DNA of 64,000 nt, from NCBI GenBank assembly GCA_965205045.1, contig OZ242031.1, positions 5,084,001-5,148,000 on the forward strand. Reading direction: 5' to 3'. Source of the DNA: UBA6522 sp965205045. Its GTDB lineage: Bacteria > Pseudomonadota > Gammaproteobacteria > Steroidobacterales > Rariloculaceae. The notes under the pieces are model-generated. The model was not told where the DNA came from, did no database searches, and saw only the letters and a list, made by a program, of their open reading frames with translations. Positions within the stretch are counted from its first letter, which is position 1; each line of letters starts with the position of its first letter. This document shows positions 54,160-62,750 of the stretch, one piece after another. The translations under genes and the position numbers were made by a program.

Positions 54160-54882
54160 CTAGAGTTCCTCCAGCATGCGCAAAAATTCATCGATGTCGG
54201 GCGGTTCGGTGCTGTCCCCGAAATCGACGCAGGTCCATTCCCGAATCTCCTCTTCGGGCGCCCAGATGAACTCCCGTCCCATGGTGAAGGTTTCCGTGTA
54301 GTACACCGGGTCGTCGATCTCAAGCTCCAGTTGCAGATCCATGGAGCCCGGCTCCCGCCAGTAACGTTCCGTGACTCGGGCTTCCAGGCTGAGGGGCTGT
54401 GAGCCCCCCGATATGGGCTCTCCCACCATGTGGGACGTTTCGATGACGAGGATATCGCCGTCCCAGCGCCCGACGGAGTAGCCGAGAGGCGCATTTTCCC
54501 GGTCAGCCGGCGGCGGCTCGCCGTTCATGGCGATGTAACGGTACGTGTCTCCCCGTTCGTAGTGAATGACCAGCGTGTCGCCTTCCCCCTGGCGGAGCTC
54601 GATGGGGTTACCGGTCCACACGAGCCTGGGCATGAATTCCGGCGCGCAGTCATCCTGGACTCTCGGGTTGTCGAGCACCGGATCGTAATCCGCCACTGCC
54701 TGGCGGCCGGCCTCGGAGAGCGGGAAGACCTCCGGCTGGCGGCGTGGCGGACCACCGCCATCGAAGATCGGTGGCGCGTAGACTCCCAGGAAGTCCGCTC
54801 CGGATTCCGAGCCCTGCTGGGCATCGGCCGGGAGTGCGCCAAACAAGCAAATCGCCAACGCGACGGATAACAGCACCTTCAT
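54160..54882 (-). CDS. Secreted single GRWDGD-domain protein
   Basis: A 240-residue exported protein with ATG 54882 after GAGGTGA and a signal peptide (VLLSVALAICLFGALPADAQ). It lacks DUF6152 and begins almost directly with the region preceding the second domain: PLSEAGRQAVADYDPVLDNP, then CAPEFMPRLVWTGNPIEL, YRYIAMNGEPPPADRENAPL, GYSVGRWDGDILVIETSHMV, EARVTERYWREPGSMDLQLE, DDPVYYTETF and a final EWTCVDFGD. The start lies only four bases from the end of the LysR gene upstream, so regulator and gene may be co-transcribed. No catalytic motif is recognisable. Confidence 0.8.
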   Translation of the reverse strand: MKVLLSVALAICLFGALPADAQQGSESGADFLGVYAPPIFDGGGPPRRQPEVFPLSEAGRQAVADYDPVLDNPRVQDDCAPEFMPRLVWTGNPIELRQGEGDTLVIHYERGDTYRYIAMNGEPPPADRENAPLGYSVGRWDGDILVIETSHMVGEPISGGSQPLSLEARVTERYWREPGSMDLQLELEIDDPVYYTETFTMGREFIWAPEEEIREWTCVDFGDSTEPPDIDEFLRMLEEL

Positions 54883-54886
54883 AACG

Positions 54887-55849
54887 TCACCTCGCAATTT
54901 CGGCATCCGCCCGGTCATCCGACTCGATCAGCAAGTCCCCGCGCCACTTGCGCGATTGCCACAGTTGCGTCACGACGGACTTGATCGCCTGCGCGACTTG
55001 CTGGGTCGCGAACGACTGCGCACGGTCGGCCTGCGCGATGATGCCAACGTCCCGCCGAATCGCCGGCCGTACGATCTTGCGCGCGGTGACCGACTTGCCG
55101 ACGAGGTCATGGACCGCGGAATACGGCAGCACGGCACAGGTGATCCCGGCCTTGATCAACAACATGGTCTGATGATAGGGCGTATGGACCGGGGGACCCT
55201 TCAGTTCGATACCCTGCTTCGCGGCATGCCGCGCCAACAGCGCGCCCAGGGTGTTGCGGTCCGACGGCTTGAGGATCGGATGCCGGGCCAGTTCGCGAAA
55301 GGAAACGTCCGGTCCATCCGATTCACCGCCATTTTCCAGCGGACTGATCAGATAGAGATGTTCGCGGAAAATGGGGGTGATGGTCCGGGACTTCGACCTG
55401 GGTATATCGAAATGGACGAGCAGGTCGAACTGTCCGCGCTCGAAGGCGGGCAGCACGCTGGCCTGCAAGCCTTCTTCCAGATCCAGTTCGATGCGCGGAA
55501 ACCGCTCGTTGACGTAATTGAACAGCGGCACCGTCAGCGCGTGACTGAGGCTCGGCGGCATGGCCACGGCCACGCTGCCGTGCGGGTCCCTTTCAAGGTC
55601 GTTGACACTGCGCTGAGCCTGAGCGACTTGCCGAAGAATGCCGTAGGCGTGATTCAGGAACTCGCCGCCGGCGTCGGTCAGCTCCATGCCGCGCTGGCTG
55701 CGGTTGAACAACTGGGCGTCCAGCTCCTGCTCGAGGCTCTTGATGTTGAGGCTCAGCGCCGGCTGAGCGACATCCAGCCGGTCGACCGCCCGCGTCAGGC
55801 TCTTCGATTCGGCAACAGCGACGAAGTATCGGATCTGGCGCAGGTCCAT
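54887..55849 (-). CDS. LysR-type transcriptional regulator
   Basis: A 320-residue LysR regulator. The DNA-binding segment MDLRQIRYFVAVAESKSLTR with DVAQPALSLNIKSLEQELDA is at residues 1-60; the effector-binding domain follows (GSVAVAMPPSLSHALTVPLF). It resembles NAC/Cbl-like or aromatic-pathway regulators only in general outline. ATG 55849 is chosen on the family start. It is the first gene of the minus-strand run leading to the secreted proteins and the homogentisate genes and could control it. Confidence 0.88.
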   Translation of the reverse strand: MDLRQIRYFVAVAESKSLTRAVDRLDVAQPALSLNIKSLEQELDAQLFNRSQRGMELTDAGGEFLNHAYGILRQVAQAQRSVNDLERDPHGSVAVAMPPSLSHALTVPLFNYVNERFPRIELDLEEGLQASVLPAFERGQFDLLVHFDIPRSKSRTITPIFREHLYLISPLENGGESDGPDVSFRELARHPILKPSDRNTLGALLARHAAKQGIELKGPPVHTPYHQTMLLIKAGITCAVLPYSAVHDLVGKSVTARKIVRPAIRRDVGIIAQADRAQSFATQQVAQAIKSVVTQLWQSRKWRGDLLIESDDRADAEIAR

Positions 55850-55914
55850 GGCGGACTGTACCTTTGTGAATTTCAATAAACATAGTCCAATCCAAACGCC
55901 AAATCAATATTATT

Positions 55915-55975
55915 TCAGCCCCCTGCGCGAATCGCGTCGACCGCCATTCGCAATCGCGTCTTGTTGACGGCACGC
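55915..55975 (-). pseudogene. 3' remnant of a TPR-lipoprotein gene
   Basis: On the minus strand these bases encode RAVNKTRLRMAVDAIRAGG and a stop, nearly identical to the end of the TPR lipoprotein gene at 57899 (RAVNKTRSQMAVDAIRAGG). Nothing of the rest of the gene remains; the similarity breaks off after about 60 bases. It lies immediately upstream of the LysR gene's promoter side. Confidence 0.8.
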
Positions 55976-56090
55976 GCCGGCGCCAGGCGCCGCTCGCGAT
56001 TCCGCCTTCCCGTGGATTGGCGTTCGCAAATCGCCGGCGGGTGGAGTAAGTTAGCCCACTCGGCAGCGAGGGAGAAATCCAGGGAAAGTC

Positions 56091-57845
56091 ATGAGAAATT
56101 TGTCCGTTCTTCCATTGGTTTTCATTGCGTTGGTGTCCTGTACCAATGCGCCCCAGGACACCACACACAGTGTCGCCGAATTGTCCGAGCGCGGACGCGA
56201 ACTGTTCTTCCTGACGGATTCGTGCGTGGATTGCCACGGCGCGGACGGGGCCGGCGGTCTGCTCGCCCCGTCGCTCGATGCGAGCGTCACGCCTCGCGCG
56301 ATCGACTACCAGCTCCGAACCAATCCGGAAATGGCCGAACTGGCGGATATGCTGGACGCCACGCCGGATGACCTGCTGGCACTGTCCGTCTTCATTCGGG
56401 AATTGACGGGCGGTGAAGAGGGCGCCATCGACGTGGCCGCATTGCAGGCGCAGGCGCCTGAGCCCGAAACGGCCGATGCGCCGGCGGAACCGGCCACCGC
56501 ACCATCCGCAACCGCCAGCGAGCGCGACGCGATGATCCGGGCCGTCGAGGACTTCTCGGCGGTGGTGGACACCTGGGAGAGGCGTGCCCGACCGGGCAGT
56601 CTGCTGCGCACGTACGACGTCACCGTGACAGCGGAATTCGACTCCGGAGAGCCCAAGTTCACGCCCGAGCCCGGCAAGACCTACTTCTACGAAAACGTCG
56701 GCACGCGCGGAACCCGGAATCTCACAACAGGCGAGACCTTCACGCCTGAAGGCATGAAGGTCGTGGTGGGGGATGCCGAAACCCTTGAAGTCATCGCCTC
56801 CTACGAAATTCCGGCCGAGCTTCGCAGCTCGGTTCATTCCACTGCGTTGTCGCCGGACGGCCGGTATGTCTACATTTCCGGAGCGGCGCCAAACGGAGAA
56901 CTCGAACCCACAGGCGCACCGCCCGGACTGTCGAGAGCCGCAGCCAGCATTCTCAAGGTCGATGCCCTCACCCTGCAGCCGGTCAGGCAACTGGCCGTCG
57001 GCGGACGGATGCACCACGCCCAGGTCTTCCGGGATCGTTACATGCTCATCGATTCCTTCGCCCAGGACGAGGACGGGCTGACGGCCTACCTCTTCGATCC
57101 CGAAACCGACACGATTATCGGCGGGTTCCACGAATCGGACCTGGGCGGCAACGCCTACACGGCCTGGACCGACAACGAATTCATCTATGTGCTCGTCGAG
57201 CCCAACGGATATGGGATGCAGGCGGCGCGCCGGTACCTGCGCGGCGAACTCACCATGGTGCCCGCATCCTGGGTGGCAAGAATCGACCCGGACACCTGGG
57301 AGGTATTGCAGGAGTACCCGCATCCGGGGCACCGTGCCGACTGGATCTGTTTCGATCACGATTCCAGCCACATGTACGTCCCCAGCACCGGCAACAACAC
57401 CGTGAGCCGGATCAACATCGAGACCGGCGAGATCGCCTGGGCCCGGCCCACGGGACCCGGCCCCTATGGCTGCAGCGTGAATGCGGACTCAACGGAAGTC
57501 TGGATCGCCGACAAGGGCGAAGCCACGGGCCTGGTGGGCGGTCGCACCGTCACCGTGTACGAAACCGCCACCGGCAACAGCCTGGATGTGCTGTTCTCCG
57601 CGTATCGGGTCGACCACATCCTGCTGTCGCCGGGCGGCAACGAATTCTGGGCGACCAGCAACTACGAAGGCGCCATCTACGTCTTCGATGCGCTGACCCG
57701 GGAGCGCAAGGGCATCATCGATATCCCGGGCGGCGGGGATCTGCATGGCCTCGTCTGGGTGCACTACGACGAGTCAGGGACCGCCAGAGTGGTGCGGGAT
57801 CAGGGCGGCTTTCACCACGGGACCGATCCCCTGGCCGCGCTGTAA
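56091..57845 (+). CDS. Cytochrome c-beta-propeller lipoprotein
   Basis: A 584-residue exported protein. The signal ends in a lipobox-like ALVSC (C17). A small cytochrome c domain follows with CVDCH (C45, C48, H49) and GADGAGGLLAPSL; residues 118-145 are an Ala/Pro/Glu linker, and from about residue 170 a YVTN/NirN-like beta-propeller runs to the end (STALSPDGRYVYISGAAP, FDHDSSHMYVPSTGNNTVS, GPYGCSVNADSTEVWIADKG, LLSPGGNEFWATSNYEGAIY). The arrangement recalls cytochrome cd1-related or dehydrogenase-type proteins, but no haem d1 ligand can be claimed. It is probably a periplasmic electron-transfer or oxidoreductase protein. Confidence 0.82.
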   Translation: MRNLSVLPLVFIALVSCTNAPQDTTHSVAELSERGRELFFLTDSCVDCHGADGAGGLLAPSLDASVTPRAIDYQLRTNPEMAELADMLDATPDDLLALSVFIRELTGGEEGAIDVAALQAQAPEPETADAPAEPATAPSATASERDAMIRAVEDFSAVVDTWERRARPGSLLRTYDVTVTAEFDSGEPKFTPEPGKTYFYENVGTRGTRNLTTGETFTPEGMKVVVGDAETLEVIASYEIPAELRSSVHSTALSPDGRYVYISGAAPNGELEPTGAPPGLSRAAASILKVDALTLQPVRQLAVGGRMHHAQVFRDRYMLIDSFAQDEDGLTAYLFDPETDTIIGGFHESDLGGNAYTAWTDNEFIYVLVEPNGYGMQAARRYLRGELTMVPASWVARIDPDTWEVLQEYPHPGHRADWICFDHDSSHMYVPSTGNNTVSRINIETGEIAWARPTGPGPYGCSVNADSTEVWIADKGEATGLVGGRTVTVYETATGNSLDVLFSAYRVDHILLSPGGNEFWATSNYEGAIYVFDALTRERKGIIDIPGGGDLHGLVWVHYDESGTARVVRDQGGFHHGTDPLAAL

Positions 57846-57898
57846 GCCTGGAACCGGGCGGCCTGCCCTCTGGCGGGGCCGCTCGATGCCGAATTTCG

Positions 57899-59434
57899 TC
57901 AGCCGCCTGCGCGAATCGCGTCGACCGCCATTTGCGAGCGTGTCTTGTTGACGGCGCGTTCCAGGGTCATGTCGTAGTAGCGGACGGCCCCTGCATCGTC
58001 ACCGATCGACCGCAACGCATCGCCGGCCGCCTCGCCTGCGGGCTGCACGATGACCGGCGGGCCGATAAAGGGAGGCAGGGAGTGCTCCAGCTCCGCCGCG
58101 GCCTTCAGCAGTTCGATGCCTTCGTCCGCATTGCCCCGGGCAACCATCAACTGACCCAGGCCGATATCCTTCAGCACACGCGGTACCGCATCCCGCGCCC
58201 CCGGACCGGAACTCTCCGGAACGGCAATTTCGTTCACGTGCCGCTCCATCGACTCCAGGTCGTTCTGCGCCAGGGCCCGGCGGGCGCGTATGTAGTGTTC
58301 CGTGGCCCGGTGCATGGGGCTGACCGCGCCCAGGTCGACCTCCAGGTCCATCAGCGGATCGTCCCACGCGCCGGTTTCCAGCATGTAGAACGCCCGGCCC
58401 ATGATGAGCTGCCCCGGCGCCATGTCGTCGCCCTTCACGATCTGGCTCGCCAGGAAATCCAGCATCTCCCTGGCTTCTTCCAGTTCGTGCAACTGGACCA
58501 GCGCATACAGCAGCCAGCTATGGGTATGGTAGGCCTCGTTGCGGAACAGCACGCCGTCCTGTCCCGCGCTACGTTCCACAGAGACGTTGTACGCGCGGCG
58601 GTTGAGGTCCCGGGTACCCTCGAAATCGCCCAGCGCCAGGAAGATATGGGACGGCATGTGCAGAGCATGCACGGCATCCGGCGCCACGTCGGAGTACACA
58701 CGCGCCGCCCGCAGGCCCAGCGGCGCATGGATCGGGTCGTCGAAGCTGTGGATGTTGTAATGCAGCGCGCCGGGGTGGAGCGGATTCCTGTCGAGAATTT
58801 CCTCGGTAATCGCCCCGGCCCGCATATACTTGTCGAACTCGCGGCCGTTGTGGCTGGTCGTCAGGATGCCCAGAGCGTACAGCGCGCCGGCGTCGAGATC
58901 GTCCGGCCATTGTTCGTAGATATCGCCGAGCATCTCGGCGTAGTCCGTCTCGATCTCCAACTCCGTGCCTTCCCCGGAGAACAGCCGGTTGGCCGCGGCC
59001 ATGTAGGCACGCTCCCGTTCGGTGGGCGCAAGCTCCAGCCGATCCGCGGCGGTGGGCGCCAGCTTCGCCAACGCCGCGCGGCCCGCCGGGAGGTCTTCCC
59101 GGTTCCACAGCGGCTGCTTGTGGGACAGCGCTTCGCCCCAGTACGCCATGTAGAACCCGGGGTCGATCTGCTGCGCTTCGATAAAGCTGTCGCGCGCATC
59201 CTCGAATTCGAAGTTGTGCAATTGCAGCAACCCCGTCAGAAAAGTCGGGTAAGCCTCCGGGGAACCCGTCGCTTCAAAGTCGGTAACGCCATAAGTGGTC
59301 AAATCCTCCGGCGATGCCGCCGTACCCGACGCGGGCTGGGTCGCGGCATCCGCCGCGATTTCCGATGTATCGTCGGACTGCGAACAGGACGATCCAATCA
59401 AGAGGGCGACCGCGCACACCAGTAATCTCCACAT
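57899..59434 (-). CDS. TPR-repeat lipoprotein
   Basis: A 511-residue lipoprotein with tetratricopeptide-like helical repeats. GGAGG precedes ATG 59434 and the signal ends in LLIGSSC (lipid Cys about residue 17). The repeat region starts with LLQLHNFEFEDARDSFIEAQ and FYMAYWGEALSHKQPLWNRE, a pattern common to TPR proteins annotated with unknown function near c-type cytochromes. It contains HPGALHYNIHSFDDPIHAPL and HALHMPSHIFLALGDFEG, where several conserved His suggest a binding site. Convergent with the cytochrome-propeller gene, 53 bases apart. Its 3' end is duplicated at 55915-55975. Confidence 0.8.
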   Translation of the reverse strand: MWRLLVCAVALLIGSSCSQSDDTSEIAADAATQPASGTAASPEDLTTYGVTDFEATGSPEAYPTFLTGLLQLHNFEFEDARDSFIEAQQIDPGFYMAYWGEALSHKQPLWNREDLPAGRAALAKLAPTAADRLELAPTERERAYMAAANRLFSGEGTELEIETDYAEMLGDIYEQWPDDLDAGALYALGILTTSHNGREFDKYMRAGAITEEILDRNPLHPGALHYNIHSFDDPIHAPLGLRAARVYSDVAPDAVHALHMPSHIFLALGDFEGTRDLNRRAYNVSVERSAGQDGVLFRNEAYHTHSWLLYALVQLHELEEAREMLDFLASQIVKGDDMAPGQLIMGRAFYMLETGAWDDPLMDLEVDLGAVSPMHRATEHYIRARRALAQNDLESMERHVNEIAVPESSGPGARDAVPRVLKDIGLGQLMVARGNADEGIELLKAAAELEHSLPPFIGPPVIVQPAGEAAGDALRSIGDDAGAVRYYDMTLERAVNKTRSQMAVDAIRAGG

Positions 59435-59572
59435 ATCCGTGCACCTCCATTCAAGCGTGTTTTCCAGTACAGCCACCTACTATATTCCTACCGGGAAAGG
59501 CATGTGTTAATTTTCGGAAAAATTCCACCCCGGATGGTCAGTCCGTAGATGCACCAGATGCCGGCGCGTGCC

Positions 59573-60079
59573 CTATTCGGCGCAGAGCGTCGGTTCCGCG
59601 AGCGACTCCCCAAGCGCGAGCCAGTAAGTCTCGATGGCCGTAACGGGCTCGGTGAATGTCTCAGGATCGATAACTGTCATTTCGTAATCCAGGCGCTGCT
59701 GATCGTCACTCACGATGAACGTCTCAAACGTTTCGATTCGATCGCTCTGAGGCGTCCCCAGGCTGTCGTCGAAATAGGGCCAATCGATCTGTGTCGTCGT
59801 GACCTCGAGCCGGTTGGCGGCGGCCCAGCGGCCCGTCGAATGGCCGAAGCGGCCCGGTTCGGGTGCCGCCGGGGCCGCGGCACTCTCAATATGGATGGTG
59901 CGATCGATCAGCGCATTGTTGGAAAACCCGATCAACCGGATCCATGAACCGTTGTCGCGGAACTCGATCGGAAAGGAATGGTGGGCCTCCGCTAGCCGGA
60001 GCGGGAACGGGAGCGTGATCAGGAGCGACAGCGTCAGCACGCCCGGTATGCGCGCCGCGACGTGTGCCGACTCACTCAC
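59573..60079 (-). CDS. Shortened secreted GRWDGD-family protein (internal deletion)
   Basis: A 168-residue exported protein. After the signal peptide it begins like DUF6152 (EAHHSF) but jumps within a few residues into the second domain: PIEFRDNGSWIRLIGFSNN corresponds to the HPIEFIDQGDRMLLRGEEFD position of the 29413 protein. It then shows FGHSTGRWAAANRLEVTTTQ, the DWPYFDDSLGTPQSD segment nearly identical to the 53091 protein, VIDPETFTEPV and a short end with a Cys. The centre of DUF6152 is missing. It looks like an in-frame internal deletion that joined HHSF with HPIEF. It could be functional as a single-domain protein or be decaying. Confidence 0.7.
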   Translation of the reverse strand: MSESAHVAARIPGVLTLSLLITLPFPLRLAEAHHSFPIEFRDNGSWIRLIGFSNNALIDRTIHIESAAAPAAPEPGRFGHSTGRWAAANRLEVTTTQIDWPYFDDSLGTPQSDRIETFETFIVSDDQQRLDYEMTVIDPETFTEPVTAIETYWLALGESLAEPTLCAE

Positions 60080-60104
60080 GGGATCGGTGCGTCGGTACCC
60101 GCAG

Positions 60105-61298
60105 CTACTCCGGCGCCGGACGGCGGTTGTTGTCCCCGCTCAGCTCCGTACAGTTGTAAGGTCTGTAGGGCTCGCTGGTGCGCTGAAAGACGCTCTCTCC
60201 TACCCAGTCCGTCTGCAGGAATGCCGGATCGTGAGCGACGTAGGCGCGCACCAGGGTCTGGCCGTCGTCCCTGACCTCGAACCGTTCGGTCACCTGCATG
60301 TCCGCGCTGTGCATGAGTCCGTCGCCGAGCGGAAACACGACGCCCTGCTCGAAGCCCACTGTGTCGACCACCAACACGTCGCCGTCCCACCGGCCGATGG
60401 AGTGGCCGCCGACGCTGGGCACGATGTCGTCCGGATGTTCCGTCCGGTCCAGGTGGACCGTTCTCACCAGGTCCATGTAGCCGTACTGGATCGTGACGGT
60501 ATCGTCGGACTGGTAGATGTCGTTCACATGACTGTCGTGGGTGAAGCCGAAGATGATGTTCGCCGGATGACAGTGTATGGCGGGATCGTCGAACGGCTGC
60601 TCATAATCCGCGGCCGCCGCCAGACCGGCCTCGGTGGGCGCCGGGAACCCGCCTCCCCGGCCACCTCCCGGCGCACCCCCTGCCATGCCGCCCGGAGCCC
60701 CGCCTGCCATACCGCCCGGCGCGGCTTCGCCCGGAGCCCCGCCGCCCGGAGCCTGGCCCATACCGCCCGGACCGGCGGCCGCTTCCCCGGGAGGAGGCCC
60801 CATGCCGCCGCCCATCCCCTGCCGGACCCAGGGTCCGCTCAGGTTGGGCTGACCGTTCGGCAAGTAGGCCATCCAGGTTTCCGGCGCTGCCGGAGCGTCC
60901 GCCTCCGAAGCCGCCTCGAAGCCCGGCGGAGGATCGTTCCGCGCGACTCGGGTGCCGTCCTCGAATTCGATGAAGTTCGTATAGCAGACACGGTCCTCGC
61001 GGCGGGCGGGCGCACCGGTCATGGTGATCGCCTGCCCAGGCAACAGGGAATCGTCGGTCCAGCCGCGGCGTCTCATGCCCGTTCCCCCGGCCAGCTCGCA
61101 ACGCCAGTTGGCGACCTCCCCGGTGTCGTCGGTCACGTCGAAATACACATAGGCGTGTGGATTCACCAGCCTGAGCTCGGTGATGACGCCTTCGACCGTT
61201 ACGGGATTGTCCATGTCGAAGTGCGGCGCGGCGGAATGATGCGCCTGGACGCCCACTGAGATTCCAAGAACACCGGCGATCAAGTAGATACCCTTCAT
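60105..61298 (-). CDS. Secreted DUF6152-linker-GRWDGD protein
   Basis: A 397-residue exported protein. Signal peptide (IYLIAGVLGISVGVQA), then DUF6152: AHHSAAPHFDMDNPVTVEGV, RLVNPHAYVYFDVTDDTG, MRRRGWTDDSLLPGQAITMT. Residues about 160-225 are a Gly/Pro/Ala/Met-rich low-complexity linker built from GGMAGGAPGG-like units. The second domain follows: HCHPANIIFGFTHDSHVND, VTIQYGYMDLVRTVHLDRTE, GGHSIGRWDGDVLVVDTVGF, MQVTERFEVRDDGQTLV, AHDPAFLQTDW and PYRPYNC. Start is ATG 61298 (GTG 61307 also possible). The VRTVHLD segment matches the 4897 protein, tying both subfamilies together. Confidence 0.8.
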   Translation of the reverse strand: MKGIYLIAGVLGISVGVQAHHSAAPHFDMDNPVTVEGVITELRLVNPHAYVYFDVTDDTGEVANWRCELAGGTGMRRRGWTDDSLLPGQAITMTGAPARREDRVCYTNFIEFEDGTRVARNDPPPGFEAASEADAPAAPETWMAYLPNGQPNLSGPWVRQGMGGGMGPPPGEAAAGPGGMGQAPGGGAPGEAAPGGMAGGAPGGMAGGAPGGGRGGGFPAPTEAGLAAAADYEQPFDDPAIHCHPANIIFGFTHDSHVNDIYQSDDTVTIQYGYMDLVRTVHLDRTEHPDDIVPSVGGHSIGRWDGDVLVVDTVGFEQGVVFPLGDGLMHSADMQVTERFEVRDDGQTLVRAYVAHDPAFLQTDWVGESVFQRTSEPYRPYNCTELSGDNNRRPAPE

Positions 61299-61426
61299 GA
61301 TTTTCACTGGGCAAGCCCAGCCTCCAGTACATCAACCAGCCTAAGCTTACAGGCAACATGTGGAGCAATTGTGGAGCACCGACCGGCCCGGGCATTGAAC
61401 GGCCAAGCTGATTCCGACAGGAGATC

Positions 61427-62203
61427 GTGGCGGGTTCGGGCCATCCGCTTCAGGTGGTCAACATAGTCGCGGCCACCGCTGGCTATTGGAACAATCTCTC
61501 GACCACGGCAATGTCCGGGGCGGCGCCGGTGAGTCCGGAAGCGTTCAACGACCGCTTCGCAGGAAACACGATCGAGTACCGATCGGAAGGAGATTTCGTT
61601 TCGCTCGCGGTCCAGTCTGACAATAAGTTCACGGAGTCGGAAACGTCAGACGGCGCGACCGACGAATCCCCCGGCGGCTATGCGTATGAGGCGCTCGGGC
61701 CGGAAACCGGGCGCCTTGCGCTCACCCACGACGACGGCGACGTGTGCGTGGCGAACCTGTTCTTTGCCTCCCGCGAGTCCGGCTGGCTGGTGTCGGAATG
61801 CACCGGAACCGACTACCCGGATGACGGCTACTGGCTGGGCGGCAGTTGGGTGCTTGTGGAGACCGAGAATTCCGAACCGAGTCTCCCCGGCGGGAGCGAA
61901 ACAGATGACGAGAATACCGTACCGAGTTTCCCCAGCGGGAGCGAAATTGAAGACCAGGAATATCGCGCAGGCACCGCCATCGAAACGCTGACACTGCCGG
62001 AGGCGACGGGCGGCGACGGGACGTTGACGTACAGCCTCGAACCGCCCATCAATGGACTGACGTTCGACGCCACTACGCGCCAACTTTCCGGTACGCCGAT
62101 GGCCCGGTCGCAAACCTTTGAAATGACCTATACGGTGACCGATGAGGACGTCGATACCGATACGCTTGCCTTTGATATCACCATTCAGTCGAATAGAGGT
62201 TAG
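61427..62203 (+). CDS. He_PIG/cadherin-like repeat protein, possibly N-terminally truncated
   Basis: A 258-residue protein from GTG 61427 (AGGAG upstream). No signal peptide is visible although related proteins are secreted, so the N-terminus may be lost. The first 140 residues form a lipocalin-like beta region (FAGNTIEYRSEGDFVSLAVQ, RLALTHDDGDVCVANLFFAS). A linker made of two 15-residue repeats follows, then a putative Ig (He_PIG) domain, YRAGTAIETLTLPEATGGDG, with INGLTFDATTRQLSGTP and a terminal TDEDVDTDTLAFDITI. Such domains are typical of extracellular proteins. Function unknown. Confidence 0.6.
   Translation: MAGSGHPLQVVNIVAATAGYWNNLSTTAMSGAAPVSPEAFNDRFAGNTIEYRSEGDFVSLAVQSDNKFTESETSDGATDESPGGYAYEALGPETGRLALTHDDGDVCVANLFFASRESGWLVSECTGTDYPDDGYWLGGSWVLVETENSEPSLPGGSETDDENTVPSFPSGSEIEDQEYRAGTAIETLTLPEATGGDGTLTYSLEPPINGLTFDATTRQLSGTPMARSQTFEMTYTVTDEDVDTDTLAFDITIQSNRG
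61865..61954 (+). repeat. 45-base tandem repeat, two units, in frame
   Basis: Two adjacent 45-base units (61865-61909 and 61910-61954) share most positions and encode ENSEPSLPGGSETDD and ENTVPSFPSGSEIED, an acidic Pro/Ser/Gly linker between the two domains of the surrounding protein. Confidence 0.85.
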
Positions 62204-62241
62204 AGATAGCGGTCCATCTACGGGCCTGCGGTGCTGCGGGC

Positions 62242-62412
62242 CTATGGAATCACGTAACCCATCGTGCCTGGAAACTCCTCCGCAAGTGCGGCAGATGCTT
62301 CGGCATCAATGAGAAAGCACTCGGTTCGTTGCAGACTGGAGTCGATCGTCCCGCAGACCGGCAGCCGCTCCCTGAGCCTGCGCATGATGGGCGTATCGCC
62401 GCGAATTCCGAT
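62242..62412 (-). pseudogene. 3' remnant of a DUF6152-type gene (30615 relative)
   Basis: The minus strand encodes GIRGDTPIMRRLRERLPVCG followed by a diverged tail ending EFPGTMGYVIP and a stop, matching the C-terminus of the 30615 protein. Upstream of the GIRGDTP codons the similarity stops, so the DUF6152 domain itself is missing. DNA identity is visibly lower than for the cupin repeat, indicating an older event. Confidence 0.8.
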
Positions 62413-62555
62413 CGCTTGCCCCCCCGACACAAAAGGCGCATCATAATCCTGAGCCAACCCGAATGGTCATGCTCAGGGGAAGGACTCGATGCATGTCGGG
62501 TTCTACCCCGCATCATCGGTCCTTCGATCGTCAACCGTTACGAGGAGAAGGTACG

Positions 62556-62750
62556 ATGAAAAGGCGAAACCAACGTCGGCCTGTTGCCTCCCAGCTCATG
62601 AGCTGGTTCAGCAACATTTCCGTCGGTCTCGTCATAGGCGGATTCTTTGCCATTGTGCTGTCGCTCGAACTCATGGGTTTGCTCGGCATGTACCTGGGAT
62701 TCAGCATCGCCTACTTCTTGTTCAGCCACTTCAAGGAGGACAAACGATGA
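62556..62750 (+). CDS. Small membrane protein, 64 residues
   Basis: A 64-residue protein with a basic N-terminus (MKRRNQRRP) and two closely spaced hydrophobic segments (VGLVIGGFFAIVLSLELMGL and GMYLGFSIAYFLFSHF), probably a helical hairpin in the inner membrane. ATG 62556 follows GAGGAG at good distance. Its stop overlaps the next start by ATGA. No family is recognised. The pair sits between two truncated gene ends in the duplicated tail and has no counterpart in the 30.6-44.5 kb interval. Confidence 0.65.
   Translation: MKRRNQRRPVASQLMSWFSNISVGLVIGGFFAIVLSLELMGLLGMYLGFSIAYFLFSHFKEDKR

Noticed and set aside
54135..54494. Possible N-terminal extension of the 53091 protein
   Set aside because: It overlaps the 54160 gene in another frame and would bury the signal peptide that begins at ATG 54134.
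60634..60852. Gly/Pro-rich plus-strand frame
   Set aside because: Antisense of the low-complexity linker of the 60105 protein.
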